Source: an uncultured Acidobacteriota bacterium (GTDB lineage: Bacteria; Acidobacteriota; Thermoanaerobaculia; Gp7-AA8). Taken from it: DNA of 6,856 nt. Positions 1-6,042 of the stretch are shown one piece after another. Position 1 is the first letter of the stretch; each line of letters begins with the position of its first letter. The stretch is taken from assembly GCA_946887105.1 (NCBI GenBank), contig CAMPKJ010000260.1, forward strand, positions 1 through 6,856. The letters run 5' to 3'. Below the pieces are notes generated by a model that was given only the letters and a program-made list of their open reading frames with translations, did no database searches and was not told the origin of the DNA. Position numbers and translations under genes: made by a program.

Positions 1-1786
1 ATCCTTCGGCCGCCGGCACGAGCAGGTGAAAGGCGGAACCGGCGTCCGGCAGATTCTCGACCGTGAGCGAGCCGCCTTGTCCTTCCATCAGCCGGCGCGC
101 GATGGCCAGGCCGAGGCCGGTGCCATTGCGCTTGGTGGTGAACAGCGGCTCGAAAATCCGGTCGAGCAGCTGCGGCGGAACGCCAGGGCCGTCATCGGTC
201 ACGGATATCCGTACGAACTCGTTCTCCTCGAGCGACACGGCAACGTTGATCGTGCCGTGACCGGCAATGGCGTCGCGCGCGTTGAATACGAGATTCGTGA
301 TGACCTGATCGAGATGTTCGCGATCGCCGCGAATGAAGCGCACGCCCGGCGCGAGCGAGCTGCTGAGTGCAATCGACGACGGCAAGGCCGCGACCACCTG
401 TCCGAGCAGCGTCGGAAGCCACGTCCGCGCGTCGATCAGGAAGAGCTGCGGCTCTTTCGGATTGGCGAAGCGGAGGATCTCCTGCGAGGCGCGTTTGCCG
501 CGGCCGATGGCGCGCGTGATGTGCCCTAGGGATTCGGTGACGGCGCGTGTGTGCGGCGCGCTGCGCTCGATCAGCTCCACGAACGGCTGGATGCCCATCA
601 GCACGTTGTTGAACTCGTGCGCCAGCGAGGCCGCGACCTGTCCGAGGCTGCTCATCCGCTTCGATTCTTCGAGCTTGCGCGTGATGGCGCGGTGCTCGGT
701 GACGTCGCGTGCCATGCCGATGGTGCCCACCATGACTCCGTCGACGAAACGCGGATGCGAGGAGACTTCGACGGTTACGATCGCGCCGGAGCGCGAGGGG
801 AGGTCGTATTCGCGGATCATCCCGGCGCCGTCGTGCGGCAGATGTTCCGGACGCGGGCGGAACAGCTCCGCGAACGGCCGGCCGATCCATTCCTCGATGC
901 AATGGCCGGTGCTTCGCTCGAAGCTGCGGCTGAGGGAGAGGAATCGCCCTTCCAGATCGACGGTGAAGAGGATGTCGGTCACGTCGTCGACCAGCTCGCG
1001 GTAGCGCTGTTCGGATGCTTCGAGCGCCTGCTGCGCGCGAATGCGATCGCTGATGTCGCGTGCGATGACCTGCACGGCGTCGCGGTTTCCGTAGAGCAGC
1101 GGCAGCGCCGCCACCTCGACGTCGAGCGTCGAGCCATCGATGCGCAGGTATTTCTGAGGGAGGTACGCGACCGGTGCGCCGGCGTGGAGCCGTGCCAGGC
1201 GCGCGCGAACCTCATCGTGAAACTCGGGATCGATGAGCGAGAAGACGCTTCGGCCGAGGAGGTCGGATTCGTTCGTGGCGCCGAGGAGCTGCACGAAGGC
1301 CTGATTGACGTAGACGTACGTTCCGTCGACGTGGACGCCGATGCAGTCGGGCGAGAGCTCGACCATGCGCCGGAAGTTTTCCCTGCTCTCGGTCGACGCA
1401 GTCTCGGCCGCACGTTCCCGGGTGATGTCCACCATGATCCCGAACAGCTCCACCGGCTGCCCGTCCACGATGTGCACGTTGACGTAATCGCGAAGCCAGA
1501 CGATGCGCCCGTCGGCGGCGATCATCCGGTAGACCAGCTCGTGATTGCGGCAGGCCAGCGTCTCGTCGTGGCACGTCTGCGCCACGTGCCGGTCGTCGGG
1601 ATGCAGATGCTCGATCCAGAAATCGGGCTCCTCCAGCCAGCGCGAGGCCGGGTAGCCCAGCAGCTTCTCCGCCGCCGGATTGATGTACGTGAAGCGAAAC
1701 GTCTGCGCAGACGCAGACCATGCGATGGCCGGCAGCGCATCGAGCAGACGCGACCGCCGTTCGTCCTGGCATTCGGTAGTGGACAT
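1..1786 (-). CDS. Soluble sensor histidine kinase with three PAS domains (C-terminus missing at window edge)
   Basis: My own reverse-strand translation gives 595 residues, open at the left edge with no stop. Three PAS-like modules come first: about residues 10-122 (motif YINPAAEKLLGY), 135-248 (YVNQAFVQLLGA) and a more diverged one at 262-365. Each ends in a typical PAC-like D-I-T/S or D-V-T segment. A HisKA domain follows with phospho-acceptor H390 in SLAHEFNNVLMGI. The HATPase_c domain has N-box residues N498 and N502, G1 motif DDGPGV (531-536), FEPLFTTK near 545-552 and G2 motif GTGLGLAI (555-562). The HEFNN H-box points to the NtrB/FixL-like (HPK4) group. No membrane segment is visible, so it is probably cytoplasmic and senses through PAS domains; the ligand is unknown. 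The ATG at 1786 has a modest GGG-containing SD. An in-frame ATG at 1819 would add 11 residues but has no SD. It is divergent from the plus-strand genes. Relatives often end in a receiver, which cannot be judged here. Confidence 0.93.
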   Translation of the reverse strand, partial: MSTTECQDERRSRLLDALPAIAWSASAQTFRFTYINPAAEKLLGYPASRWLEEPDFWIEHLHPDDRHVAQTCHDETLACRNHELVYRMIAADGRIVWLRDYVNVHIVDGQPVELFGIMVDITRERAAETASTESRENFRRMVELSPDCIGVHVDGTYVYVNQAFVQLLGATNESDLLGRSVFSLIDPEFHDEVRARLARLHAGAPVAYLPQKYLRIDGSTLDVEVAALPLLYGNRDAVQVIARDISDRIRAQQALEASEQRYRELVDDVTDILFTVDLEGRFLSLSRSFERSTGHCIEEWIGRPFAELFRPRPEHLPHDGAGMIREYDLPSRSGAIVTVEVSSHPRFVDGVMVGTIGMARDVTEHRAITRKLEESKRMSSLGQVAASLAHEFNNVLMGIQPFVELIERSAPHTRAVTESLGHITRAIGRGKRASQEILRFANPKEPQLFLIDARTWLPTLLGQVVAALPSSIALSSSLAPGVRFIRGDREHLDQVITNLVFNARDAIAGHGTINVAVSLEENEFVRISVTDDGPGVPPQLLDRIFEPLFTTKRNGTGLGLAIARRLMEGQGGSLTVENLPDAGSAFHLLVPAAEG

Positions 1787-1839
1787 GTTGGGACCCGACC
1801 TGATGGAGTGTAGCCGCATAAGGGCAGCCGGGGCAGAGG

Positions 1840-1881
1840 TATTTCGTGATGTGCACCCGGATGGGTCGATATCATGAAATA
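1840..1881. repeat. Long nested dyad (operator or RNA stem-loop)
   Basis: Arms TATTTCGTGAT-like 1840-1850 and ATCATGAAATA-like 1871-1881 are inverted copies with one mismatch (1846/1875). An inner pair ACCC (1855-1858) and GGGT (1863-1866) shares the same centre at 1860.5. In plus-strand RNA the mismatch at 1846/1875 and the one at 1851/1870 become G-U pairs, so the arm extends to 1852/1869; two mismatched positions then precede the inner stem and a GGAU loop. In minus-strand RNA the same positions are A-C mismatches, so the fold favours a plus-strand transcript. There is no U-tract, which argues against a terminator. As DNA, the 30 bp spacing between arm centres is about three helical turns, which would suit a dimeric regulator. 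Which role is real is unknown. Confidence 0.55.
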
Positions 1882-1901
1882 AATATCTTCCGCTGACGTT
1901 T

Positions 1902-1943
1902 TTGCCGCGTGTTCCATGGCCTACTGCCCGGGCCTTGCGGCAA
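1902..1943 (+). repeat. Leader stem-loop just upstream of the SD of the 1966 gene
   Basis: A perfect 7-bp inverted repeat pairs TTGCCGC (1902-1908) with GCGGCAA (1937-1943). An inner GGCC (1918-1921) can pair with GGCC (1931-1934), giving a two-tier stem. The outer arm ends 7 nt before the AGGAG ribosome binding site at 1951, so the fold could influence translation start if it lies in the transcript. GC-rich sequence yields such repeats by chance fairly often, so confidence is moderate to low. Confidence 0.35.
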
Positions 1944-1950
1944 CATTCAC

Positions 1951-1955
1951 AGGAG
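1951..1955 (+). promoter_or_regulatory. Ribosome binding site AGGAG for the 1966 gene
   Basis: AGGAG lies 10 nt before the ATG at 1966. It decides the start: the upstream in-frame ATG at 1909 has no such site, and its extra 19 residues show no similarity to the repeated module of the protein. Confidence 0.75.
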
Positions 1956-1965
1956 ATCGATTTCC

Positions 1966-2424
1966 ATGCCTTATGTCGCGTTGGAGTGGGATCACAAGAT
2001 CGGGCGTCCAATGATCAATTGGATCGTCGTGAAGTGTCAGAGCGTCGGACAGAAGTTCGGCGGGCCGCAGGCGCTGCCGCCGCGGCGCGATGTTGCGTAT
2101 TTCGTCAACCCTGAAACGGCCGAGCGCGATGCCAAGGCATTCGCCGCCTACAAGAGCCGCAATGATGAGCGCGGCAACCCGCAGCTCGGCACGGCCGAGG
2201 TTTACAGCAACCGCCACGCTGCCTTCGCGTGGGATCACAACATCTTCAGTCCGGTCGTGCAGTGGGCGGTATTGGAGTGGAACGGGGAGAACCCGGAGGG
2301 AGTGAGCGTCCGCTCCGACGTGGCCTACTTCCTCGACCCCGAGACCGCCGAAGCGGATGCGAGAGCGTTCCGCGTGATCCGCGATGAGCTGATCGCGGAG
2401 GATCCGCTCGCCGTCGCCGTGTAA
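1966..2424 (+). CDS. Hypothetical protein built from two diverged copies of one module
   Basis: This 152-residue protein is not one I recognise, and I assign no function. It is plainly an internal duplication. Copy 1 (about residues 4-59) and copy 2 (about 85-135) both begin with a W-D-H-x-I motif (WDHKI at 8-12, WDHNI at 89-93). Both continue with a hydrophobic stretch ending in a W-x-V core (W19, W100). Both close with R-x-DVAYF (42-46 and 118-122) followed by PETAE-x-DA-(R/K)-AF. A linker rich in polar residues (60-84) separates them. No signal peptide, membrane helix or catalytic motif is visible, so it is probably a small cytoplasmic protein, perhaps binding a ligand or partner through paired aromatic modules (inference). 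The start is fixed by the AGGAG at 1951. It is the first plus-strand gene after the divergent region and lies 44 nt before the BTAD-receiver gene, so it may share that operon. Confidence 0.85.
   Translation: MPYVALEWDHKIGRPMINWIVVKCQSVGQKFGGPQALPPRRDVAYFVNPETAERDAKAFAAYKSRNDERGNPQLGTAEVYSNRHAAFAWDHNIFSPVVQWAVLEWNGENPEGVSVRSDVAYFLDPETAEADARAFRVIRDELIAEDPLAVAV
1975..2142 (+). repeat. Intragenic module, copy 1
   Basis: It encodes residues 4-59 of the hypothetical protein and is paired with 2218-2370. The start of the shared core is similar even in DNA: 1987-2001 and 2230-2244 match at 14 of 15 bases. Elsewhere most differences are at third codon positions, which suggests an old duplication kept under selection for protein sequence. 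Confidence 0.8.
2218..2370 (+). repeat. Intragenic module, copy 2
   Basis: It encodes residues 85-135 and is about 5 residues shorter than copy 1 between the WDH and DVAYF motifs. All main motifs are kept: WDHNI, W100, R-S-DVAYF, PETAE and DARAF. Confidence 0.8.
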
Positions 2425-2468
2425 GCGGGATCCGAGAAATCCCTTACACGAAAATCACCAGCCCTCCC

Positions 2469-3659
2469 ATGCCGGACGTGCTACCTTTCGTTCCGTCCGA
2501 AATGGTCCTCCTTTCTGTTCGCCTTCTGGGAGAGCTGTCGGCCGTCGACTATCGCGGCGACGCGCTGTCGGTGGGGAACCGCCGTACGCAGGCGCTGATC
2601 ATCTACCTGGCGCTGAAGATCGACGGCAAGACTGCGATGGCGGAAATGTCGTGGCTGCTCTTCGGCGACGCCGCGGCGGAGGCGGAGACGCGCGAGGTCA
2701 TTCGCGACCTGCATTACGCGCTGCGCTTCCTGCCGCACGACATCCTGATCGACGACGGCACGACGGTCCGCTTCAATCCGGAGACCGTCGAAGTCGACGC
2801 GCGGGCGTTCGAACAGCTCATCGGCGCGCCGTCGATGAACTCGATCCGCAAGGCGGTCGACGTCTATCGCGGCAATCTGCTGGAGAACTTCTCGAGCGGC
2901 ATCGGGCCATTCGATGAATGGCTGTCGGAGCGGCGCCTGTCGTACTGGCGCGCCGCGCTGGCGATCTTCGGCAACCTGCTCACCACGCAGATCCGTGCGG
3001 GATGGTGGGAGGAGGCGGTGGAGACGGCGGGGCGGCTGCTCTCGCTCGATCCGTCGCAGGAAGTCGTCCATCGCACGCTGATCCGTCTGCAACTCGAGCA
3101 GGGACGGGCCGACTCCGCGCTGCGCCGCTATCAGGAATGTGCCGACATCCTGCGCCGCGATTACAACCGCGACCCGTCCGCCGAGACGCAGCGCCTGCAT
3201 CGCGAGATTCTGCGTGCGCTCGAGCAGACCCCGGCACCGCGCGAAGTCACGCGTGCGCGTCCTGATGGTCCTGTGCTCGTGCTCGTGGTCGAAGACGATC
3301 TCGTTTCGTCGGCGCTGATCGAGGCCTATCTGGCCGGCGCCGGCTATGCAGTGGTGGCCGTTGCGGATGGCGGCGATGCGCTGATGGAGCTCGGGCGCCG
3401 GCACTTCGATCTGCTCATCCTGGACATCAACATCCCCACGCTGAGCGGTCTCAAGGTCTTCGAGATCATGCTGCAGAAGGGCATCGACATCCCGGCGCTC
3501 TTCATCACCGGCATGAACGGGACGGACGTCGAGATGCAGAGCCTGGAGATGGGCGCGGCAGGGTTCCTGCGCAAGCCGATCCGCAAAGAGGTGCTGCTGC
3601 CGAAGATTCATGGCATTCTTCAGCGGAATCAGCGCGGCTCGGCTTCGCAGTCGTCCTGA
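2469..3659 (+). CDS. SARP-like BTAD transcriptional regulator with a C-terminal receiver domain
   Basis: This 396-residue protein has three parts. Residues 13-105 form a winged-helix domain of the SARP/AfsR type (VRLLGEL start, then RRTQALIIYLAL, WLLFGD and DLHYALR). Residues 108-252 form a bacterial transcriptional activator domain, a helical TPR-like module (VEVDARAFEQLI, the YRGNLL segment, ALRRYQECADIL). After a short linker, residues 268-388 form a response-regulator receiver with acidic pair D276/D277, phospho-acceptor D319 in LILDINIP, T347 and K369 in RKPI, so all key residues are present. It is probably a cytoplasmic DNA-binding activator controlled by phosphorylation. Placing the receiver after the DNA-binding part is the reverse of OmpR-type regulators. 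The nearby hybrid kinase, 10 nt downstream, is the obvious phospho-donor. Neither the ATG at 2469 nor the one at 2502 has a clear SD; the first is used here, but the second, one residue before the domain, is possible. Confidence 0.9.
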   Translation: MPDVLPFVPSEMVLLSVRLLGELSAVDYRGDALSVGNRRTQALIIYLALKIDGKTAMAEMSWLLFGDAAAEAETREVIRDLHYALRFLPHDILIDDGTTVRFNPETVEVDARAFEQLIGAPSMNSIRKAVDVYRGNLLENFSSGIGPFDEWLSERRLSYWRAALAIFGNLLTTQIRAGWWEEAVETAGRLLSLDPSQEVVHRTLIRLQLEQGRADSALRRYQECADILRRDYNRDPSAETQRLHREILRALEQTPAPREVTRARPDGPVLVLVVEDDLVSSALIEAYLAGAGYAVVAVADGGDALMELGRRHFDLLILDINIPTLSGLKVFEIMLQKGIDIPALFITGMNGTDVEMQSLEMGAAGFLRKPIRKEVLLPKIHGILQRNQRGSASQSS

Positions 3660-3669
3660 TCTGTGCCCG

Positions 3670-6033
3670 ATGCCCACCTCCGTCACCGCCCCCGATCCCC
3701 AGCCGCATCGTCAGCGCACCTGGCGGCTGGCGGCGGTGGAGTTGCCGCTCGTGCGCGTGGCCGGATCGGTGCTGCTCGCGCTCGCGGTTTACGTCCACAA
3801 CCGCTACCTGATTCCGGTCCAGTCGAGCGCATGGCTCGCCGTCAGCGCGGTGGTGGCGCTGTACGCACTGGTCTCCTGGCTGGCCATCGTCTATTTTCTG
3901 AAGCGCAAGCCGGCCAGAGATCTGACGCTGCCGGTGCTGATCGGCGACCTGCCGGTGTGGACGTTCGCGATCTATCACTCCGGCGCGGAGGGGAGCTGGC
4001 TGTTTTTCATCCTCCTGCTGCGCGTGGCCGATCAGGTGCAGACCACGTTCCGCCGCGCGCTGATGTTCGCGCTGCTCGCGGCCGGCTGTTACGCGAGCAT
4101 GCTGCTGTGGGTGGTGGCGATGGATCAGCGGCCGATCGTTTTGCCGGCGGCGCTGGCGAAGCTGATCTTCATCCTGTTTGCGGGCATCTACATTTCGCTC
4201 ACGGCGCGGACGGCCGAGCGGCGGCGCGCGCGCCTCACCGAGTCGGTGCGCATTTCGCGCGAGTTGATCCGCAAGCTGGAAGACGCGCACGCGCGTGCCG
4301 AGGAGGCCAGCGCGGCGAAGAGCGAGTTCGTGGCGAACATGTCGCACGAGATGCGCACGCCGCTGCAGGGCGTGATCGGCATGCTGCAGCTGGCCATCGA
4401 CGATGAGCCGGCCGAGGCGACGGTGCGGCGGCTGGAGACCGCGCGCAGCTCGGCCGAGACGCTGATGGCAATGATCGACGACGTGCTCGACTTCTCACGC
4501 ATCGAGGCGCGCCGCCTCGACCTCGAGCCGGTGTACTTCTCGCTGCGCAAGCTGATGTCGGAGACGATGAAGTCGGTCGGCGGACTGGCCGCGGCGAAGC
4601 GGCTCACGCTGTCGTATTACGTACGCCCCGAGTGTCCGGAAAGCGTCTGGGGCGATCCCATCCGGCTCCGGCAGATCCTCGTGAATCTCGTCGGCAACGC
4701 CATCAAGTTCACGCACGAGGGAGAGATCGCCGTGCACGCGGTCCGCGTCGGCGAGAAGGTGCGCTTCGACGTCCGCGACACCGGCGTCGGGATCGCGCCG
4801 TCGGTCCGCCAGCGGATCTTCGAGCCGTTCACGCAAGCCGATTCATCGCTGTCGCGGCGCTACGGCGGTGCGGGATTGGGACTGTCGATCGTGGTGCGCC
4901 TGCTCGAGGCGATGGGCGGGACGGTGGAAGTGTCGAGTCATCCCGGCTCGGGCAGCGTGTTCTCGTTCACGGTCCCGCTGCCCGCGGATGCGGTCGGCGC
5001 GGCGCCGGAGCGTCCGGCCTGGGAGAACGCGCTGGCCGGACGTTCGATCGTGATCGTGGAGCCGGCTGCGATGGCGCGCGCGACGCTCGCCGAGATCCTG
5101 CGCGCGCGCGGCGTGTTCGCGAGCGGGTTCGCGCGCGCGGCCGACGTGCCGATGGGACGCTTCGCCTGCGCGGTGACGGCCGATCCCGCGGTGCACGTGC
5201 AACCGCAGATCCTGATCACCTCGCCGGCCGAGCACGTCGATCATCCGTTGCAGATCACGCGTCCGGTGGGAGAGCGCGAGCTGCTCGATGCGGTCGGCAT
5301 CGCGATGCGGCTGTCGTCCGTGCCGCCGCAATACACGCTCGAGCCGGCGGCGCGGCCGGATCGCCGGCTGCACGTGCTGCTCGTCGACGACAACGAGGTG
5401 AACCGCGAGGTGCTCACCGAGATGCTCCGCCGCCTCGGGCACGACGTCGCGTCCGCGGTGGACGGCGAGCAGGGCCAGACGCGGCTCGAGAGCGGAGCGT
5501 ACGACGCCGTGTTCATGGACGTGCAACTCCCCGGCATCGATGGCCTCGAGCTCACGCGCCGCTTCCGCGCCACCGGCAACACGACGCCGGTCATCGGCAT
5601 CACCGCCCACACGTCGCGCCTCGATCGCGACCGCTGCATCGCCGCGGGCATGAACGCCGTGCTGGCGAAGCCGGTGTTCGCGCACCAGCTCGAAGACACG
5701 CTGTCGACGATTGCCAGCCGCGACGCCGTCGACGAGATCACGGGCGGCAGCCCGGCCCTGCTGGCACGCGTGCGCGATGCGTTTGCGCGCCAGACGCCCG
5801 AGCTGCTCGCGGCGATCCTCGAAGACCTGGCGCGCTCCGATTTCGAATCGCTCCAACGCAACACGCACAAGCTGAAGGGATCGCTCAGCTACTTCGGAGG
5901 CCGCGCGGTCACGCTCGCCCGCGATCTCGAAAATGCGGCCAAGGCCGGAGAGCTGGTCGCGGCGGCGGGACTGCTCCCGGATCTCGAGATCGAGATCGCC
6001 GCGGTCTCGAGCCGGCTCGAGGCGGGTGGGTGA
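3670..6033 (+). CDS. Membrane hybrid histidine kinase with receiver and HPt domains (BarA-like layout)
   Basis: The protein has 787 residues. Six likely membrane helices (about 26-48, 54-77, 86-103, 109-123, 129-151, 157-178) have only short loops, so sensing is probably within the membrane rather than by an extracytoplasmic domain. A charged, probably coiled linker (180-218) leads to HisKA with H226 in NMSHEMRTPLQG. HATPase_c has N339/N343, G1 DTGVGI (370-375), FEPF (384-387) and G2 GGAGLGLSI (399-407). Residues 458-552 resemble a shrunken, degenerate receiver. A true receiver follows (568-680: D573/D574, phospho-acceptor D617 in FMDVQLP, T645, K667). Last comes an HPt domain (about 695-785) with H733 in THKLKGS. 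The protein thus holds a complete His-Asp-His relay but no DNA-binding output. The ATG at 3670 lies 10 nt after the preceding stop with no SD, so coupled translation is likely. An in-frame ATG at 3610 would overlap the upstream gene by 50 nt and is less likely. Confidence 0.94.
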   Translation: MPTSVTAPDPQPHRQRTWRLAAVELPLVRVAGSVLLALAVYVHNRYLIPVQSSAWLAVSAVVALYALVSWLAIVYFLKRKPARDLTLPVLIGDLPVWTFAIYHSGAEGSWLFFILLLRVADQVQTTFRRALMFALLAAGCYASMLLWVVAMDQRPIVLPAALAKLIFILFAGIYISLTARTAERRRARLTESVRISRELIRKLEDAHARAEEASAAKSEFVANMSHEMRTPLQGVIGMLQLAIDDEPAEATVRRLETARSSAETLMAMIDDVLDFSRIEARRLDLEPVYFSLRKLMSETMKSVGGLAAAKRLTLSYYVRPECPESVWGDPIRLRQILVNLVGNAIKFTHEGEIAVHAVRVGEKVRFDVRDTGVGIAPSVRQRIFEPFTQADSSLSRRYGGAGLGLSIVVRLLEAMGGTVEVSSHPGSGSVFSFTVPLPADAVGAAPERPAWENALAGRSIVIVEPAAMARATLAEILRARGVFASGFARAADVPMGRFACAVTADPAVHVQPQILITSPAEHVDHPLQITRPVGERELLDAVGIAMRLSSVPPQYTLEPAARPDRRLHVLLVDDNEVNREVLTEMLRRLGHDVASAVDGEQGQTRLESGAYDAVFMDVQLPGIDGLELTRRFRATGNTTPVIGITAHTSRLDRDRCIAAGMNAVLAKPVFAHQLEDTLSTIASRDAVDEITGGSPALLARVRDAFARQTPELLAAILEDLARSDFESLQRNTHKLKGSLSYFGGRAVTLARDLENAAKAGELVAAAGLLPDLEIEIAAVSSRLEAGG

Positions 6034-6036
6034 GGT
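6032..6036 (+). promoter_or_regulatory. Ribosome binding site overlapping the upstream stop codon
   Basis: GAGGT begins inside the TGA stop (6031-6033) of the hybrid kinase; the GAGG core sits 7 nt before the ATG at 6043. This overlap implies translational coupling and supports a shared operon. Confidence 0.6.
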
Positions 6037-6042
6037 CCGGAC

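Larger units (their letters stand above)
1787..1965. promoter_or_regulatory. Divergent intergenic region with probable promoters and leader structure
   Basis: This gap separates the minus-strand PAS kinase from the plus-strand gene at 1966, so promoters for both directions should lie here. The segment around 1865-1888 is clearly richer in A and T than the GC-rich surroundings. TATCAT at 1870-1875 could serve as a plus-strand -10 element, but no convincing -35 box stands 17 bp upstream. Minus-strand promoter elements are likewise only weakly suggested by the same AT-rich patch. Two inverted repeats, listed separately, fill much of the gap. That promoters lie here is inferred from gene layout and base composition rather than from consensus matches. 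Confidence 0.5.

Noticed and set aside
551..1813. Plus-strand open frame of 420 residues opposite the PAS kinase
   Set aside because: The opposite strand encodes three PAS domains, HisKA and HATPase motifs in one continuous frame; the plus frame shows no recognisable domain.
1909..1965. Longer start for the orphan protein at 1909
   Set aside because: It has no SD and lies inside the predicted leader stem-loop; the ATG at 1966 has AGGAG 10 nt upstream and begins right at the first module.
2427..2443. Short inverted repeat GGGAT / ATCCC after the orphan gene, considered as a terminator
   Set aside because: The stem is only 5 bp with a 7-nt loop and there is no T-tract; too weak to call.
3610..3669. 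Longer start for the hybrid kinase at 3610
   Set aside because: It would overlap the end of the upstream gene by 50 nt and adds 20 Arg/Ser-rich residues without an SD; 3670 fits the usual 10-nt spacing.
2481..3686. Minus-strand open frame of 401 residues opposite the BTAD-receiver gene
   Set aside because: It is Arg/Gln/His-rich antisense translation; the plus strand carries a complete winged helix-BTAD-receiver protein.
5981..6000. Short tandem GAGATC-type repeat near the end of the hybrid kinase
   Set aside because: Two copies only, explained by the coding of an LEIEIA stretch in the last HPt helix.
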